This document shows positions 33,993 to 45,334 of a stretch of 64,000 nt of DNA, in pieces. Position numbers and translations under genes: made by a program. This DNA comes from Torymus aiolomorphi (Eukaryota; Arthropoda; Insecta; Hymenoptera; Torymidae), in the NCBI GenBank assembly GCA_036365515.1, contig CM070876.1:106431310-106495309 (forward strand), read 5' to 3'. Below the pieces are notes generated by a model. The model worked only from the letters and a program-made list of their open reading frames with translations. It searched no databases and had not been told where the DNA came from. The stretch's first letter is position 1; each line of letters starts with the position of its first letter.

Positions 33993-33996
<4 letters not shown>

Positions 33997-34269
33997 TAAT
34001 AATACTGTAAATTGTAAAGTCATATGTAAATATAATTCTTTTTATTTTTATAGAATCCAGGAAAAACTTATACTTGCCTTATTTTATACTTTCTTAAAAA
34101 GTTTTATTATTTCTGCTTTAATTTAGATAAATGTATAAATCAAAAAATATTTTCGTAAAAAAATGTTAATGCTTTCTTTTTAGAGAAAACATTTTTCAAA
34201 GATTGTGTAGTTCTTTCAATATAATGTTTGTTATTGATCACACAGTAAACATATTTTTAATTGCATTTT

Positions 34270-34985
34270 TTAAATTCTCTTACATATTCACTCCTTTTAT
34301 TTTAATCATTTATGTTTTTTACTTTACAACACTTTTATCAAAATACACAATATGACGTACATTTCACTGACATAAAAGCCCACAAATGTATTTCACTGGG
34401 AAGCATCATGTTTTTATATTACAAAATACAAGTTATTTCACAAATACCAGATTTGTATTTCTCTGTGCTAATTTTCATTATTTATTTCAAACAAATATTT
34501 TTTTTCACATACGCATGCACGCACGCACGCACGCACGCACGCCGCACGCACACACACACACACACGCACACACATACACGTAACAAACTCGTGTTCCAAG
34601 GTTCACTTACAGATTTATGTACTTACTTGGATCCATAGATCACCTAATAAACATATTTTTATTTCCTTTTTTTAGTTCACTTATTTATCCACTTCATTTA
34701 TTTTAATCATTTATGGTTTTTGCCGCACAATTCATTTTTTAAAATATATGAAAAAATGATGTATAATTTACTGATATAAAATTTCGCAAATTTATTTCAC
34801 TATTAAGCATCATCGTTTTATGTTACAAAACTAACAATAAGTTATTTCATAATTATCCGATGTTTAATTTTCACTCACATACATTACACTTATTGCAGGG
34901 ATTCTTTTCACATTGATTCTGGATCCATAGATTATCTAAATATTTCATTTATCATACAACTCGAGTTTGTTTTAATTATTTATGC
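34270..34985. repeat. Diverged tandem duplication, unit about 380 bp
   Basis: TTTTATTTTAATCATTTATG and ATTTATTTCAC...AAGCATCAT..TTTTAT.TTACAAAA blocks occur at about 34295/34390 and 34695/34795. A partial third unit begins near 34965. Non-coding. Confidence 0.65.
34514..34580. repeat. ACGC/AC microsatellite
   Basis: Runs of GCAC then CACACA, interrupted once by CCGC. Confidence 0.95.
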
Positions 34986-35691
34986 CCTGTATTAATTACT
35001 GATCACATAAAGTTCAATCTTTGTGATGGCGCAACCAAGCACTTAAACATAATAATTTTTATCTTGATCACAGTTATTCTCATCAGTCCAGATATGATTG
35101 CCATTTGTACATGTCTGTTGAGTGTACATAAAACATCACTTTAAGAGGGTGCCATACTCGATTTTAAAGAACAAAACTACTTTATCATAGGAGTATGGCG
35201 GTAATGTACAAAAATTTGCTGTTAGGTGGCGTCGCGCACACATTCCGTTATGGCATTTTTCCGACCGGAGTTGATACAGTAAACAAGCGTTTTTTACATA
35301 TTTTGAGGCGCAGAATTCAAACTTGCTGGTTTCCAGGCTAAAAAACGGTGAATTTGTTTGTCACCAACAATTTTATTTAAAAAATTGCTCTTTTTATAAG
35401 ATGTAAATTTAGAATAAAACTAACATTTCATTTTAAGGAAAAAAAAATACTTTCAAATAATGTATTATGCTTTGGTAAACAAAAAAACAGTGAATTACCA
35501 TATAATTGTTAATAACAAATAAACAGATCATTTATTCTGATTGGTTTACTGAGACATTATTTCAACGTATTTTTTTTTTCTTAAAAGAGAATGACGTTTT
35601 TTTTTATTCCGAATTTAAATTTTATATAAAAACAGCAAATTTTTTGGACAAAATTATTAGTACCAAAATAAATAACCATTTTTAAGCTTAA

Positions 35692-35816
35692 TAGTACATT
35701 TCGACACGGGTGGGGAAGTCAATTATTTAGCTGGTGTGCACGAGCGAAGCGAGTGCGAAAAAGTCACACCACCTAAATAATCGACTTACGCACTAGTTTC
35801 GAACGGTATTTTATAC
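35692..35816. repeat. GAGCGAAGCGAG hairpin element, single copy
   Basis: AGTACATTTCGACACG...GTTTCGAACGGTATTTT with inverted GTCAATTATTTAGCTGGTGTG / CACACCACCTAAATAATCGAC arms. It shares the AGTACATTTCGA start with 15871 and the GAGCGAAGCGAG tip. Confidence 0.8.
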
Positions 35817-36049
35817 CACGAGCGCCGAAAAATCATATCAAAGTTGTGATTTTGAGGTTAGAGTGGTATAAAGACAAATCCAAATTCTGCGCCTAAAAAT
35901 ATGTAGAAGAACGTTTGGTTACCAAGACCATTCCAGATGCTTAGTCAGAGCTCCCTCAGCACTGAGACTAATTGCGTACTAATGTGAGAAGCCGAGCTGA
36001 GAATTAATTCCTCTTATTCTTGAAATTTTTTGTACATGATCTACTATAA

Positions 36050-36620
36050 CCTCTTGATTAAAATAATCCTCTTGGTTTATATACTTGTCTGAAAAAATTA
36101 TGAAAAAATCCTCTTGATTAATAAAATCCTCTTGATTGAAAATGTTTTCTTGATTAAAAAGTCCTTTCGATTAAGAATATCCTCTTGATCGAAAAAATCC
36201 TTTTGATTGATAAAATCCTCTTAAACGAAAAAATCCTCTTCGTTGTCAAAGTCCTCTTGATTTAGAATCCTTTTGATTGATAAAATCGTCTTGATTGGTA
36301 AAGTCCTCTTGATTTATAATCCTCTTGATTGATAAAATCCTCTTGATTGATAACATCCTCTTGATTGATAACATCCTCTTGATTGGCAAAGTCCTCTTGA
36401 TTTACAATCCTCTTGATTGGCAGTCCTCTTGATTGACAGTCCTCTTGCTTACAGTCCTCTTGATTGACAGTCCTCTTGCTTACAGTCCTCTTGCTTACAG
36501 TCCTCTTGATTGACAGTCCTCTTGATTAACAGTTCTCTTGATTGACAGTCCTCTTGCTTACAGTCCTCTTGCTTACAGTCCTCTTGTTTATAGTTCTCTT
36601 GATTGACAATCCTCTTGATA
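36050..36620. repeat. Minisatellite of TCCTCTTGATTGAYA-type units
   Basis: About 35 imperfect units of 15-18 bp. Variants ending CTTACAG cluster between 36425 and 36600. It creates a repetitive Asn-Gln-Glu-Asp reading on the minus strand that fuses to the myosin remnant by chance. Confidence 0.9.
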
Positions 36621-37170
36621 ACACTAAGTACACTTGAATATGCAAGCAAAGTGGTCTCATCTTTTGTGTACAGTTTTCGCTTTACCAAAGTCCTCGAGCA
36701 CAGGTCCGGCGCTGAGAATCGTTGCTTGACCCCGCAAGCGGGCGAGCCCTTCTGGCTCAGGGTGGTGAGATGATGGAACAGAAAATTCATTGACTCGGTC
36801 TTACCGGAACCGCTCTTGTCACTTATCACAATGCACTGATTCTTCTTCTTCTTGAGCACGCAGTGATATGTCGCGTCGGCTATCGCGGATATGTGCGGCG
36901 ATATGTCCTGACCGAGCCTTTGATTCTGATAAAGATTCATATACTTCGGATTATAAATCGAGTAGAACTTGAAGGAGTTCCGGGCGATCAGTATGCTGCC
37001 AACGTAGGTGTAAATATTGCCGGTGAGAAATCGGCAGCTGGCAGAGATCCGGATACTCTTCATCATGCGGTTGATACATAAAGCGATTGAAGTAGATTAA
37101 GGAACTGCGGATCCATGGGAAATCTACTGTCTGACCACAGGTAGTCAGACGTAAAACCTGAAAGTTTAGC
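36610..37170 (-). pseudogene. Myosin motor-domain fragment, class IX-like, degenerate
   Basis: The minus strand contains [11 protein letters not shown] in one frame (about 37040-37072) and then, in another frame, [11 protein letters not shown], a YNPKY block, [15 protein letters not shown] (P-loop; GES is changed to DKS) and LTTLSQKGS. These are in the right order for the start of a myosin head up to and past the ATP-binding loop, and the LSQKG context is nearest to class IX myosins. Frame change, P-loop substitutions and loss of similarity after LSQKG show a pseudogene. It probably derives from reverse-transcribed or duplicated host sequence. It lies inside the TTAA-flanked block. Confidence 0.75.
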
Positions 37171-37283
37171 ATTTTATTAGTTATGAATTTACTCATACAA
37201 TTATTTGCACAAAAATTTAAAATTTTTTTGCTTCTTCTTTAAATTAACTGGGCCACAAAAAAATTGTTTTTTTTTTTTATTAA

Positions 37284-37781
37284 GGTGGTTCTCCTCGGAC
37301 TCTCTAGTCAAAGCAGTGCTAAATATAGAAGTTACCTAAAATTTAAAAAAAACATAGTTGTAATGTGATTTATGTATTTAAAATGATAGAGATAGTCAAT
37401 GTATTATAAATAAAGTGTATTTAACATGACTAAAGTAAGTTTTTGTAAAATGGCGATATTTTAGAAACTAGATATCGTTAGTACAAACATTTTTATTATT
37501 TTTCGAGTAATGTATAGATACTCATAAAGGATTTCCATCATAAATAGTATTTCTAAATCTAAACTCAGTAAAGAAACAAAAAAGATTCCGGTGATTTATC
37601 AATAGTTGTTTGCAGTGACAACATCTAGTTTCTACATATCGACATTTTGTGAAAAAAGTTATCTTAGTCATGTTAAATACACTTTATAATAAATAAATTA
37701 CATTACAATTATGGTTTTTTTTTTTTTAGGTAACTTCATCAATTAGCACTTATTTTGACTAGGGAGTTGGGCAGAACCACC
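37284..37781. mobile_element. 498-bp MITE, GGTGGTTCT termini, TTAA-like target
   Basis: GGTGGTTCT...AGAACCACC termini, with arms continuing through CTAGTCAAA and GAAGTTACCTAAAA. The flanks are TTAA on the left (37280-37283) and TTGA on the right, read as a mutated duplication. Nested within 35145-38310. Confidence 0.75.
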
Positions 37782-38726
37782 TTGAGGGGTAACACCACTC
37801 TAAAAATCGAAAAAAACGCGATTTTCGGAAATTTAAAAAAAGATTAACTTGCAAGGTATTATCGCAGCATTCATTATGTCAGTTGGAAACTGTGCGTAGG
37901 TATCCTATCGTCTTGGCAGGCAGTAACTTGGCTTCCTCACTGGAAACAAAAATCTATAATTTCCTATGTGTGTTTAGTCTTTTCAAATCTCTTGAGTATT
38001 TTGCCATGTTTACTGCAGAGGTTTACTGATTTTGTTAGACAATATTCTAGATTTTAACTGAAAAAGAAGAACTTATTTGTTATTACAAATTAAAAACTGA
38101 TAACATTTAATTAAATATAACATCTTTGTCCAAATTCACAAATTAATAAAAACAGAATCTTACAATCATTATAAAAGTATTAAAACAGTATTTCAGAAAT
38201 AAAATTTCTTGTTACAAATATGTGGATAAAAATTAAGAACTTAAATCTAAAATTTTTGGAGTAAACCATATCCTATTTTTATCGACGTAAAAATTGAGCA
38301 TGGCACCCCCTTAAAAGTCAATGAATCAAACTGATTTTACAGAATAATATAAATTTTTCATAATTTTTACATGCTCTTAGATTTATCGCTCAACCATGTC
38401 CCCTTAAATTAAATATTCTATGCCTTGCATCTTGTCAACATAGCTGTTACAGTAGAGCTATAGATCTATAGATCTTTTGGACAGACTCATACTACACTAC
38501 ATGAAAAGGGTCGAAATTCAAAACTCGACAAGAAAATTCATCCGGCTCGTACAATATAAAAGCCACCTGTCAGATTTAGCAGTTGGATTGGCTATTCAAT
38601 GTTATCGATATTTACTTTCAGGTGATGTGTCCGTACTTAATCCAAAGAACATAAGAATGATAGATATCTGATTCAGTAATGCATCTCAAACAGCTCATGT
38701 ACTTTAGAGTTGACTTTATCTTTCTG

Positions 38727-41008
38727 AAAGTACATATAAAAGTACTACTTAACGCCTAACAGGCGTAATAGCTCCCATACTCCTACCAAACTTTATAGAA
38801 CCTACGCACTTTACGCCCGTGTGGGCGAAAATTATTTTAATTATATAACTACTATGCCTTCTTTTTATTTCTAAAATTCATAAGAATTTTATCAGATATT
38901 TACGAAAAGTCAAAGCCTATATAAAAAAATTACATAGTTACCACCACATCTCCATTTTTCATTGATCTTTCTCAATTTTGAAATTTCTATAATATTACGC
39001 ATCTTGAGAGGACAATAGAAGTCTATAGAGCTGCTCTAGCAGGGGTGGTCCTCCAATCTCCCATACATACTTGGCGGGCCCGACGGTTTGCACGTTAAGG
39101 TCTAGACATGGTCATTTTCATATAAATATTCATATGTTTAAAGATCAGATAAAATGTATAAATGGGTGTTGCTTCTACATATTAAATAGGGCTCAGTATT
39201 GAATTTATTACTCTGTTTTTGAATAGAAAGTGCAAACCCGCATGAAAATATCATATGAGTTCTCATATGAGAATATTGGACATCAGATCTCATTTGGGAA
39301 TATCGGACATCAGATCTCATATGAGATCCCATAATATGTAAAATTGCAAATAACATCACACATATGATATCTCATACAAGATCTCATATGATATTTACAC
39401 GACGGAAAAGAATAAAAAATTGGTGGCTTACAAAATGGTTAATAAAACCTAAAGCACTTTTGAGTAGACAATAAATTTATATGCATTTTTTTATCCCATT
39501 CCCGTTTAAAAAAGGCGGACACAAGGAAAAATATTTTCGGTAATGAAAGTAAATCATGAGATTCTGCACATGTAGGGATATTATATTTAAACGGTATCAA
39601 TAAAAAATTAGAGCCAATGTAATTATTTATAATGGGCTTATAGGTATAAACATTGTTAATGAATTTATGTAAAAATTTAGTATTCTACATTTACAAAGCC
39701 CACCAGTAAACTGGAAACTGTCGGGCCCGCCAAGTATGTATGGGAGATTGGAGGACCACCCCTGCTAGAGCAGCTCTATAGACTTCTATTGTCTTCCCAA
39801 GATGCGTAATATTATAGAAATTTCAAAATTGAGAAAGATCAATGAAAAATGGAGATGTGGTGGTAACTATGTAATATTTTTATATAGGCTTTGACTTTTC
39901 GTAAATATCTGATAAAATTCTTATGAATTTTAGAAATAAAACGAAGGCATAGTAGTTATATAATTAAAATAATTTTCGCCCACACGGGCGTAAAGTGCGT
40001 AGGTTCTATAAAGTTTGGTAGGAGTATGGGAGCTATTACGCCTGTTAGGCGTTAAGTAGTACTTTATGCCCGCTGACTGAATATTTTTAAGTAGTTACGA
40101 AAAGTTGTATTATTCCGTCAAGTTAACTTATGGGTACTTGGCTACAATAAATTGATTTCAGTTCTTTCTTGTGTTTAATTTGTATAGAAGGATGAACAAA
40201 TTTTACTACATTTCTGAGAATAGTCATACAGTTATTTCCGAGAGTTGTTTGCATTACTTGACTATCGATAATTGATTTCACAACTTTCATTTGTTTGATT
40301 TGCAATGAACAATTTGAATGTAATTACTTACATATAATTTGTTCAGCATACAATGACTCAAAGAAGTAATAATCCATTTCGATACTAGTGCGAGGATTTG
40401 ATTTTCCCCTCGTGTGACTGTTTGCACCCGAGCGAAGCGAGGGTGAAAAGGTCACACGAGGAGAAAATCAACTTCTCACACAAGTGTCGAACCGTATTTT
40501 TTGACACGACGTGCGAGAAGTGAGATTTTTGCACGCATCGTTTAACGCAGCGTGCGAGAAATCGAACTTCTCGCACGGAGTTTCAAAAAAGACTTTTTCA
40601 CTGGTATTTATTTGATTTCTTTTAAAAAAACATAAATATTATTATTTTATAGATTATACAGAAAAAACGTCTATACTTGCCTTATTTTATACTTTCGTAT
40701 AAAGTTTTATATTAACAATATTATTATTATTGGTACAGTCATGAAAAAAATTATTACCATTTGCAGAGTGCTTATTGAATAGATGAGATTCGAATAAATA
40801 AAAGTTATTTGTACAGTCATGAAAAAAATTCTTACCATTTGTAGAGAGTGGTTATTGAATATATGAGATCATAATAAATGAAAGGACTATAGGCAAATGG
40901 TGTGGATAGAATATATTTAAAAAATTAGTTTTTTAAAGAACGTGTTGATTGTTTTGAAAAAATATTTAAGCTCTCATTAAAGTTTTTGGTTCAGAGGGAG
41001 AGAGGGTG
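38727..41008. mobile_element. Large foldback element, copy 2, left-truncated
   Basis: Left arm 38727-39060, middle with CATATGAGATCTCATATG-like repeats (39240-39400) and right arm 39735-41008 correspond to copy 1. The left arm is cut off at about 38727. A GAGCGAAGCGAG hairpin (40374-40587) is inserted in the right arm at a place where copy 1 is continuous. Confidence 0.8.
40374..40587. mobile_element. GAGCGAAGCGAG hairpin element inserted in a foldback arm
   Basis: Nearly identical to 15871-16045. The uninterrupted sister arm (33445-33475) reads AAGAAGTAAAAGTCTTTTTCAC without it, giving an empty-site comparison. It begins with ATTTCGATACTAGTGCG and ends near GCACGGAGTTTC. Confidence 0.85.
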
Positions 41009-42447
41009 GGAGAGTTTAGTAAATAATGTTTGTTAAGTACAAACTATGTAGAATAGTAACCAAACTTATTCTTGCCTATAAGTTTTTACTTTTGTAAAAT
41101 AATTTTTTAAAGAGATTTCACAACTTAAGAGTAAAACTACATTGTATATAATGTCTGTTAAGTATAAAACTACAGTTTAATTGATTTCACAACTTTTTTG
41201 GGTTTGACTTTCAGTATCCGCGTGAAAGAAATTTATTTAGGCTTTAGAACGCAAACACTTATTATTTATTCGTAGAATTCCTTTTCATAAAATAAAACGT
41301 AAATAATTTTTTAGGATATTGTATAGGTTTCGGAAAATAATTCTTACGATTTACGAAAAAATTCTTATCGTTTGTAAAAGTTTTTGTAAAGTGATTGTAA
41401 AGGTTTTGGAAAAGAATTTCTCGTTGCTTGCAAAAGTTTGTAAAGGATTGTAGAAGTTTTGTAAAATAATTTATTAATGGATTTTTTAAAAGATATAGAA
41501 ATGGACCATTTTTTGAGATATTTTGTAGAGAAAATATAATAATGAATAATTTACAGATAGAAAATACTTTGAAAAATAGTTTCTAAAAGTGTTTATTATA
41601 ATTGTTTCAAAAAAAGATTTAAGCTTTCAGTCAAGTTCTTTGTAGAGAGTTGGACAGATGTTGAGAGCAAGATTGTTTGGATAAAAACATTAAACTTTTA
41701 TTAGTATTTATTGTAGCTATCACAAGGAATAAAAGAAAAAAGTACAAGTTCTCAGAATTACAATTCAAATCTCTATATCACCTGATTCTCTTGCTTTTAT
41801 AAAACTTGAAGCTCAAAGTTGGCTGAGAAGTTGAGTTCTCATGTCAACTGCCATTTCCATAGCAGCAGGCGATACAAAGTTTTTTAAAAACTATTCTTTC
41901 GCATCTATTTCTCTGAAATCACCTAATCCTCTAGCCTTTACAAAATGCGAAGCTCAAAGTTTGCCAAGTTAACAACTACCCTTACGTAACAGAACCTGAT
42001 ACTAAGTTTTTTTACAAAACACTCTTATGCATCCATTTGCTTTTGTTTTTTTGACAAATTATTATTACATTATTAAATTTGTGCTAAAATTTACCTTTAG
42101 CCTTTTATTGCACATTCTAAAGCTGGAACTCATTTCATTATTTTGATATCCACATATTTCTTTTTCATAATATTTTATCAAAGACTTGCAAGGGTACTAG
42201 ACCTAATAATCATACTATTGCATCACAATCAGCTAGCGAATTAAAATGTTGGTTGCAGATTCAAAACGTGGTCATTACAGTAATTTATATTATTGTTTCA
42301 TGTACTGTATATTCACAGAACAAATGGCTCCTCTGAATCATTTGGTGCCCCTCACCATAAGCCAATCATTAATTACATTATTTTCAACACTTGGATTCGT
42401 TGAAGTTTTCACTAGAAACCACTTGAATTAATAATCATTTAATTGGT
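41009..42447. other. AT-rich; partial, diverged foldback-end sequence
   Basis: 41040-41690 carries weak echoes of the foldback ends (AAGTTCTTTGTAGAGAGTTGGACAGATGTTGAGAG near 41630-41665). No gene was recognised. The 61-residue ORF at 42246 is not recognisable. Confidence 0.35.
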
Positions 42448-43410
42448 GTTTAAGTAAATATGTACAAGAGCACAGCACTAATATCGACTCAGTTTCTTGA
42501 AGTATAGCCAAAAAATGCTTTTTTTTTTAACCAAGCCTCTAACGTCTGACCAATATTTTAAATTCTGATTTTAAGTAGAGGTTCTAAATTTGTTATAAAC
42601 ACTTCATTTAACGCATCATACTGCTACTTATTTTATTTATTATACAAACATTTTATTATATCTGATCTGAAAACTTGCACTGACTTCACTATTATTATAT
42701 TTCCAAGTTATTTTCTTGTACAGGACGCTTGTAGATTTCCATTTCTTCAGGCCGTTGTTTATAGTATATGCAAAAATTACTAAGAATTCCTCTGAAACAT
42801 TTTGACGTCTTCCACTGTAAGCAATTTCTCATATAATCTAAAAAAAAAAAATAATAAATCAACACAAAGTGTCAATGTTCATTTTTATAACCAACATTTT
42901 ATATTTTAAAAATAGATATTTAGTCATTTAATACGTATCTGATTATTTTTATTGTTGATATACACAAGAAATATTGTAGTTATCTGAATCTTGTGTAGAA
43001 AAATATTTACTGAGAAATCCTCTGAAACATTTTGACGTCTCCCACCGTGAGAAAATTATAAAATTAGATTAACTGAGCACTTTTATTCGTTGAAATTTTC
43101 ACAACAATAACACATCATTTTTGCTTTTTTCTGTATTTTAATGTTCATTTGGCATAATTTTTTAATTCGTGATTAAGTAAATATGTACAAGAGCACACCA
43201 CTAATATCGACTCAGTTTCTTGAAGTATAGACAAAAAATGCTTTTTTTTGACCAAGGCTCTAACGTCTCACATTATTTTAAATTCTGATTTTAGGTAGAG
43301 GTTTTAAATTTGTTATAAACACTTCGTTTAACACATCATACCGCTACTTTATTTCATTTATTATACAAAACATTTTATTATATTTGATCTGAAAACTTGC
43401 ACTGACTTCT
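42448..43410. repeat. Segmental duplication, offset about 720 bp
   Basis: 42448-42690 and 43168-43410 match closely (AAGAGCACA(G/C)CACTAATATCGACTC and onwards to ACTTGCACTGACTTC). CCTCTGAAACATTTTGACGTCT also recurs (42788 and 43020). The right copy includes the end of the ORF at 43344-43744. Confidence 0.8.
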
Positions 43411-43744
43411 TTGATAAGACGCTCAAAGTATTTAATATTTTCTGGCAACCTCGATCCTAATTGAAGACATAACTGTTTAATATACTTGAATGCTCTATCC
43501 TCTACAAAAGCTCTAGTTTCCTCGCTTATTTTGTGATCTAATAGTGCTGCAGAATATTCAATTCCATAATCAGCATCTTGTGGCGATAAAAATGCTTTTT
43601 CATTGCTCAAAACATCAATGATTTTTTCAATATTTTCTGACATGAAGCTTGGCTTTAAAATCTTCCTTGCTAATAATAAAATCAAGTCTTTCAATTCGTC
43701 GTAGGCTGTCGCTATTTCGACTGTTGTGGCGATAAAAATTATAT
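43344..43744 (-). pseudogene. Unassigned coding fragment, possibly hAT-like transposase C-terminus
   Basis: The open frame runs from about 43744 (just after a CAACAG acceptor-like site at 43725-43730) to 43344. It contains a RAFKYIKQLCLQLGSRLPEN block reminiscent of the region before the dimerisation domain in hAT-related proteins. The match is a loose impression. The sequence is not low-complexity and has codon-like composition, so it is probably a true coding relic. Confidence 0.35.
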
Positions 43745-45334
43745 TATAGATATGTCTTGAAAAATATTGTGTCGTAAATAATAATATATTTTCCCCATAG
43801 TAATATTGGTTTGGTTTTTCTATCTTGAGTAGTACGTGTCTGTTCTTGTATTAAAATAACTTTTTCTTGTTCATTAATAATAACTTCAAGGGTCATGAGG
43901 GCACTCGTTCATTTTTGTTAATTCAAAATTAGATTTTTCAGACAGTACACAATTAGAACTCCTCAACATTATTGGCTATAATTATATATATCTTCAAAAT
44001 GACTCGAAAAAAATCTTCTGGTATGATATCTGTAAAAATAAAAAATCTCACAAAGTATCAAGTTTAAAAAAATGATTTTAGCCATTTAACATTTAGCTAG
44101 TAAGTACTTATCTAATGAAAGTTATTTTCCCCATTGATTGATAGACGAATAGATCAATTTTTCTCATCACCAGTTGACAACTTGATATCTTTCAAATACA
44201 TAACTAATTAACTAACTCACGATATGATAACATTTGTAAAATGTATATCTATAAAATAATAGATAGATAAAAATTCTTCTTCTTAGATTGCTAAGAATAA
44301 GTTCTTAACCAAAACAATCTAGCAACTTCTTGAGATCTTTGAAATGTGTTATTAGCTAACTCACGATATGATAACATTTGTATATAAAAAAATACTGACA
44401 TGTTGTATGTAAGGTTAGATCGATCAGATACGGGTGTGTATATATATATATATATATATACAAGCGTAAGATAGACGACAACAACCGGAAGTGTCGTAAG
44501 AGCTGCAAACCGGACGCCGGAATAAGGAGAAGAAAAGTATAAAAGGAAATCGCACATAAAAAAATTCAGCTGTCTATATCTTCTGAACGAGATAATCTTT
44601 TTAAATAAAATGTTTTGATTTCAGTAGAACAATGAAATGGCTTTCGATTAAGAGGGATATGTTATATAGAAAAACTAACGCAATATACATAAAAGCGCAT
44701 TGAATTTTTCGTACACCCATTTCAATGTATATGTAGTACGGGTCGCTCCTTTAGGCTTCTTCTATACTTGCCTTCGGAGCGCTCCCGTGCTCCTTGATTT
44801 AATAAAAAAATGAAAATATGTAATTTTTCATTTTTAACAGTTCTAAAAAAGACACAAGCAGTGTCTTAGCTAAATCTGGAAAATTGCATAATTTCATTTT
44901 TTTTTTTATTAGATTATACCTACTTACAGAAATATAAAATCAGCTAAGAAATACAAGCGATACCTGAAATACATTATAGAAGGAGATTTCTATCATTCTT
45001 ATATTCTTTTGGATTAAGTACTAAAACACATCACCTCAAAGTAAACATCTACAACACTTAATTATGAGTACATCCGCTACATCTGACAGATGGCTTTTAT
45101 ATCACAGGAGCGGGATTAATTCATCTTTTCAAGATGTCAATTTCTGCCTATTTAATTAAATATGTTTTCTCTTATAAATCTGAGGTTCCGTGCAGTGCGT
45201 CGATATGTTACTGTAGTCTGGCGCCTGCGCACTAGAGCTCTTCGCCGATTGGGCGCTCGGTAGGCGGCCGAATAGTACCAGTGGTACGACTGTAGCGCGC
45301 GCGTTCAAACAGCGAGCGGAGGACTTGGCGCGTG
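43745..45334. other. AT-rich non-coding; GC-rich patch before the satellite
   Basis: No gene recognised. 45180-45350 is noticeably GC/CpG-rich and abuts the first satellite unit. Confidence 0.35.
44434..44461. repeat. TA microsatellite
   Basis: GTGTG followed by a TA run. Confidence 0.9.

Larger units (their letters stand above)
35145..38310. mobile_element. TTAA-flanked composite element carrying a myosin fragment
   Basis: TIRs GAGGGTGCCATACTCGATTTT (left) and AAAATTGAGCATGGCACCCCC (right) match at about 18 of 21 positions and are flanked by TTAA at 35141-35144 and 38311-38314. The 3166-bp interior holds a hairpin, a minisatellite, a myosin-like pseudogene and another TTAA-type MITE. No transposase was found. 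It could be one non-autonomous element that acquired the fragment, or two unrelated half-elements; the short TIR makes this moderate. Confidence 0.5.

Noticed and set aside
33787..34023. Leu/Ser repeat protein on the minus strand
   Set aside because: Translation of a GA microsatellite.
36449..36640. Repeated Asn-Gln-Glu-Asp protein tail fused to the myosin fragment
   Set aside because: It is the translation of a 15-18-bp minisatellite and joins the myosin reading by chance.
43344..43744. Confident hAT transposase call
   Set aside because: Only a loose resemblance near the C-terminus, with no catalytic residues or TIRs visible. Left as unassigned.
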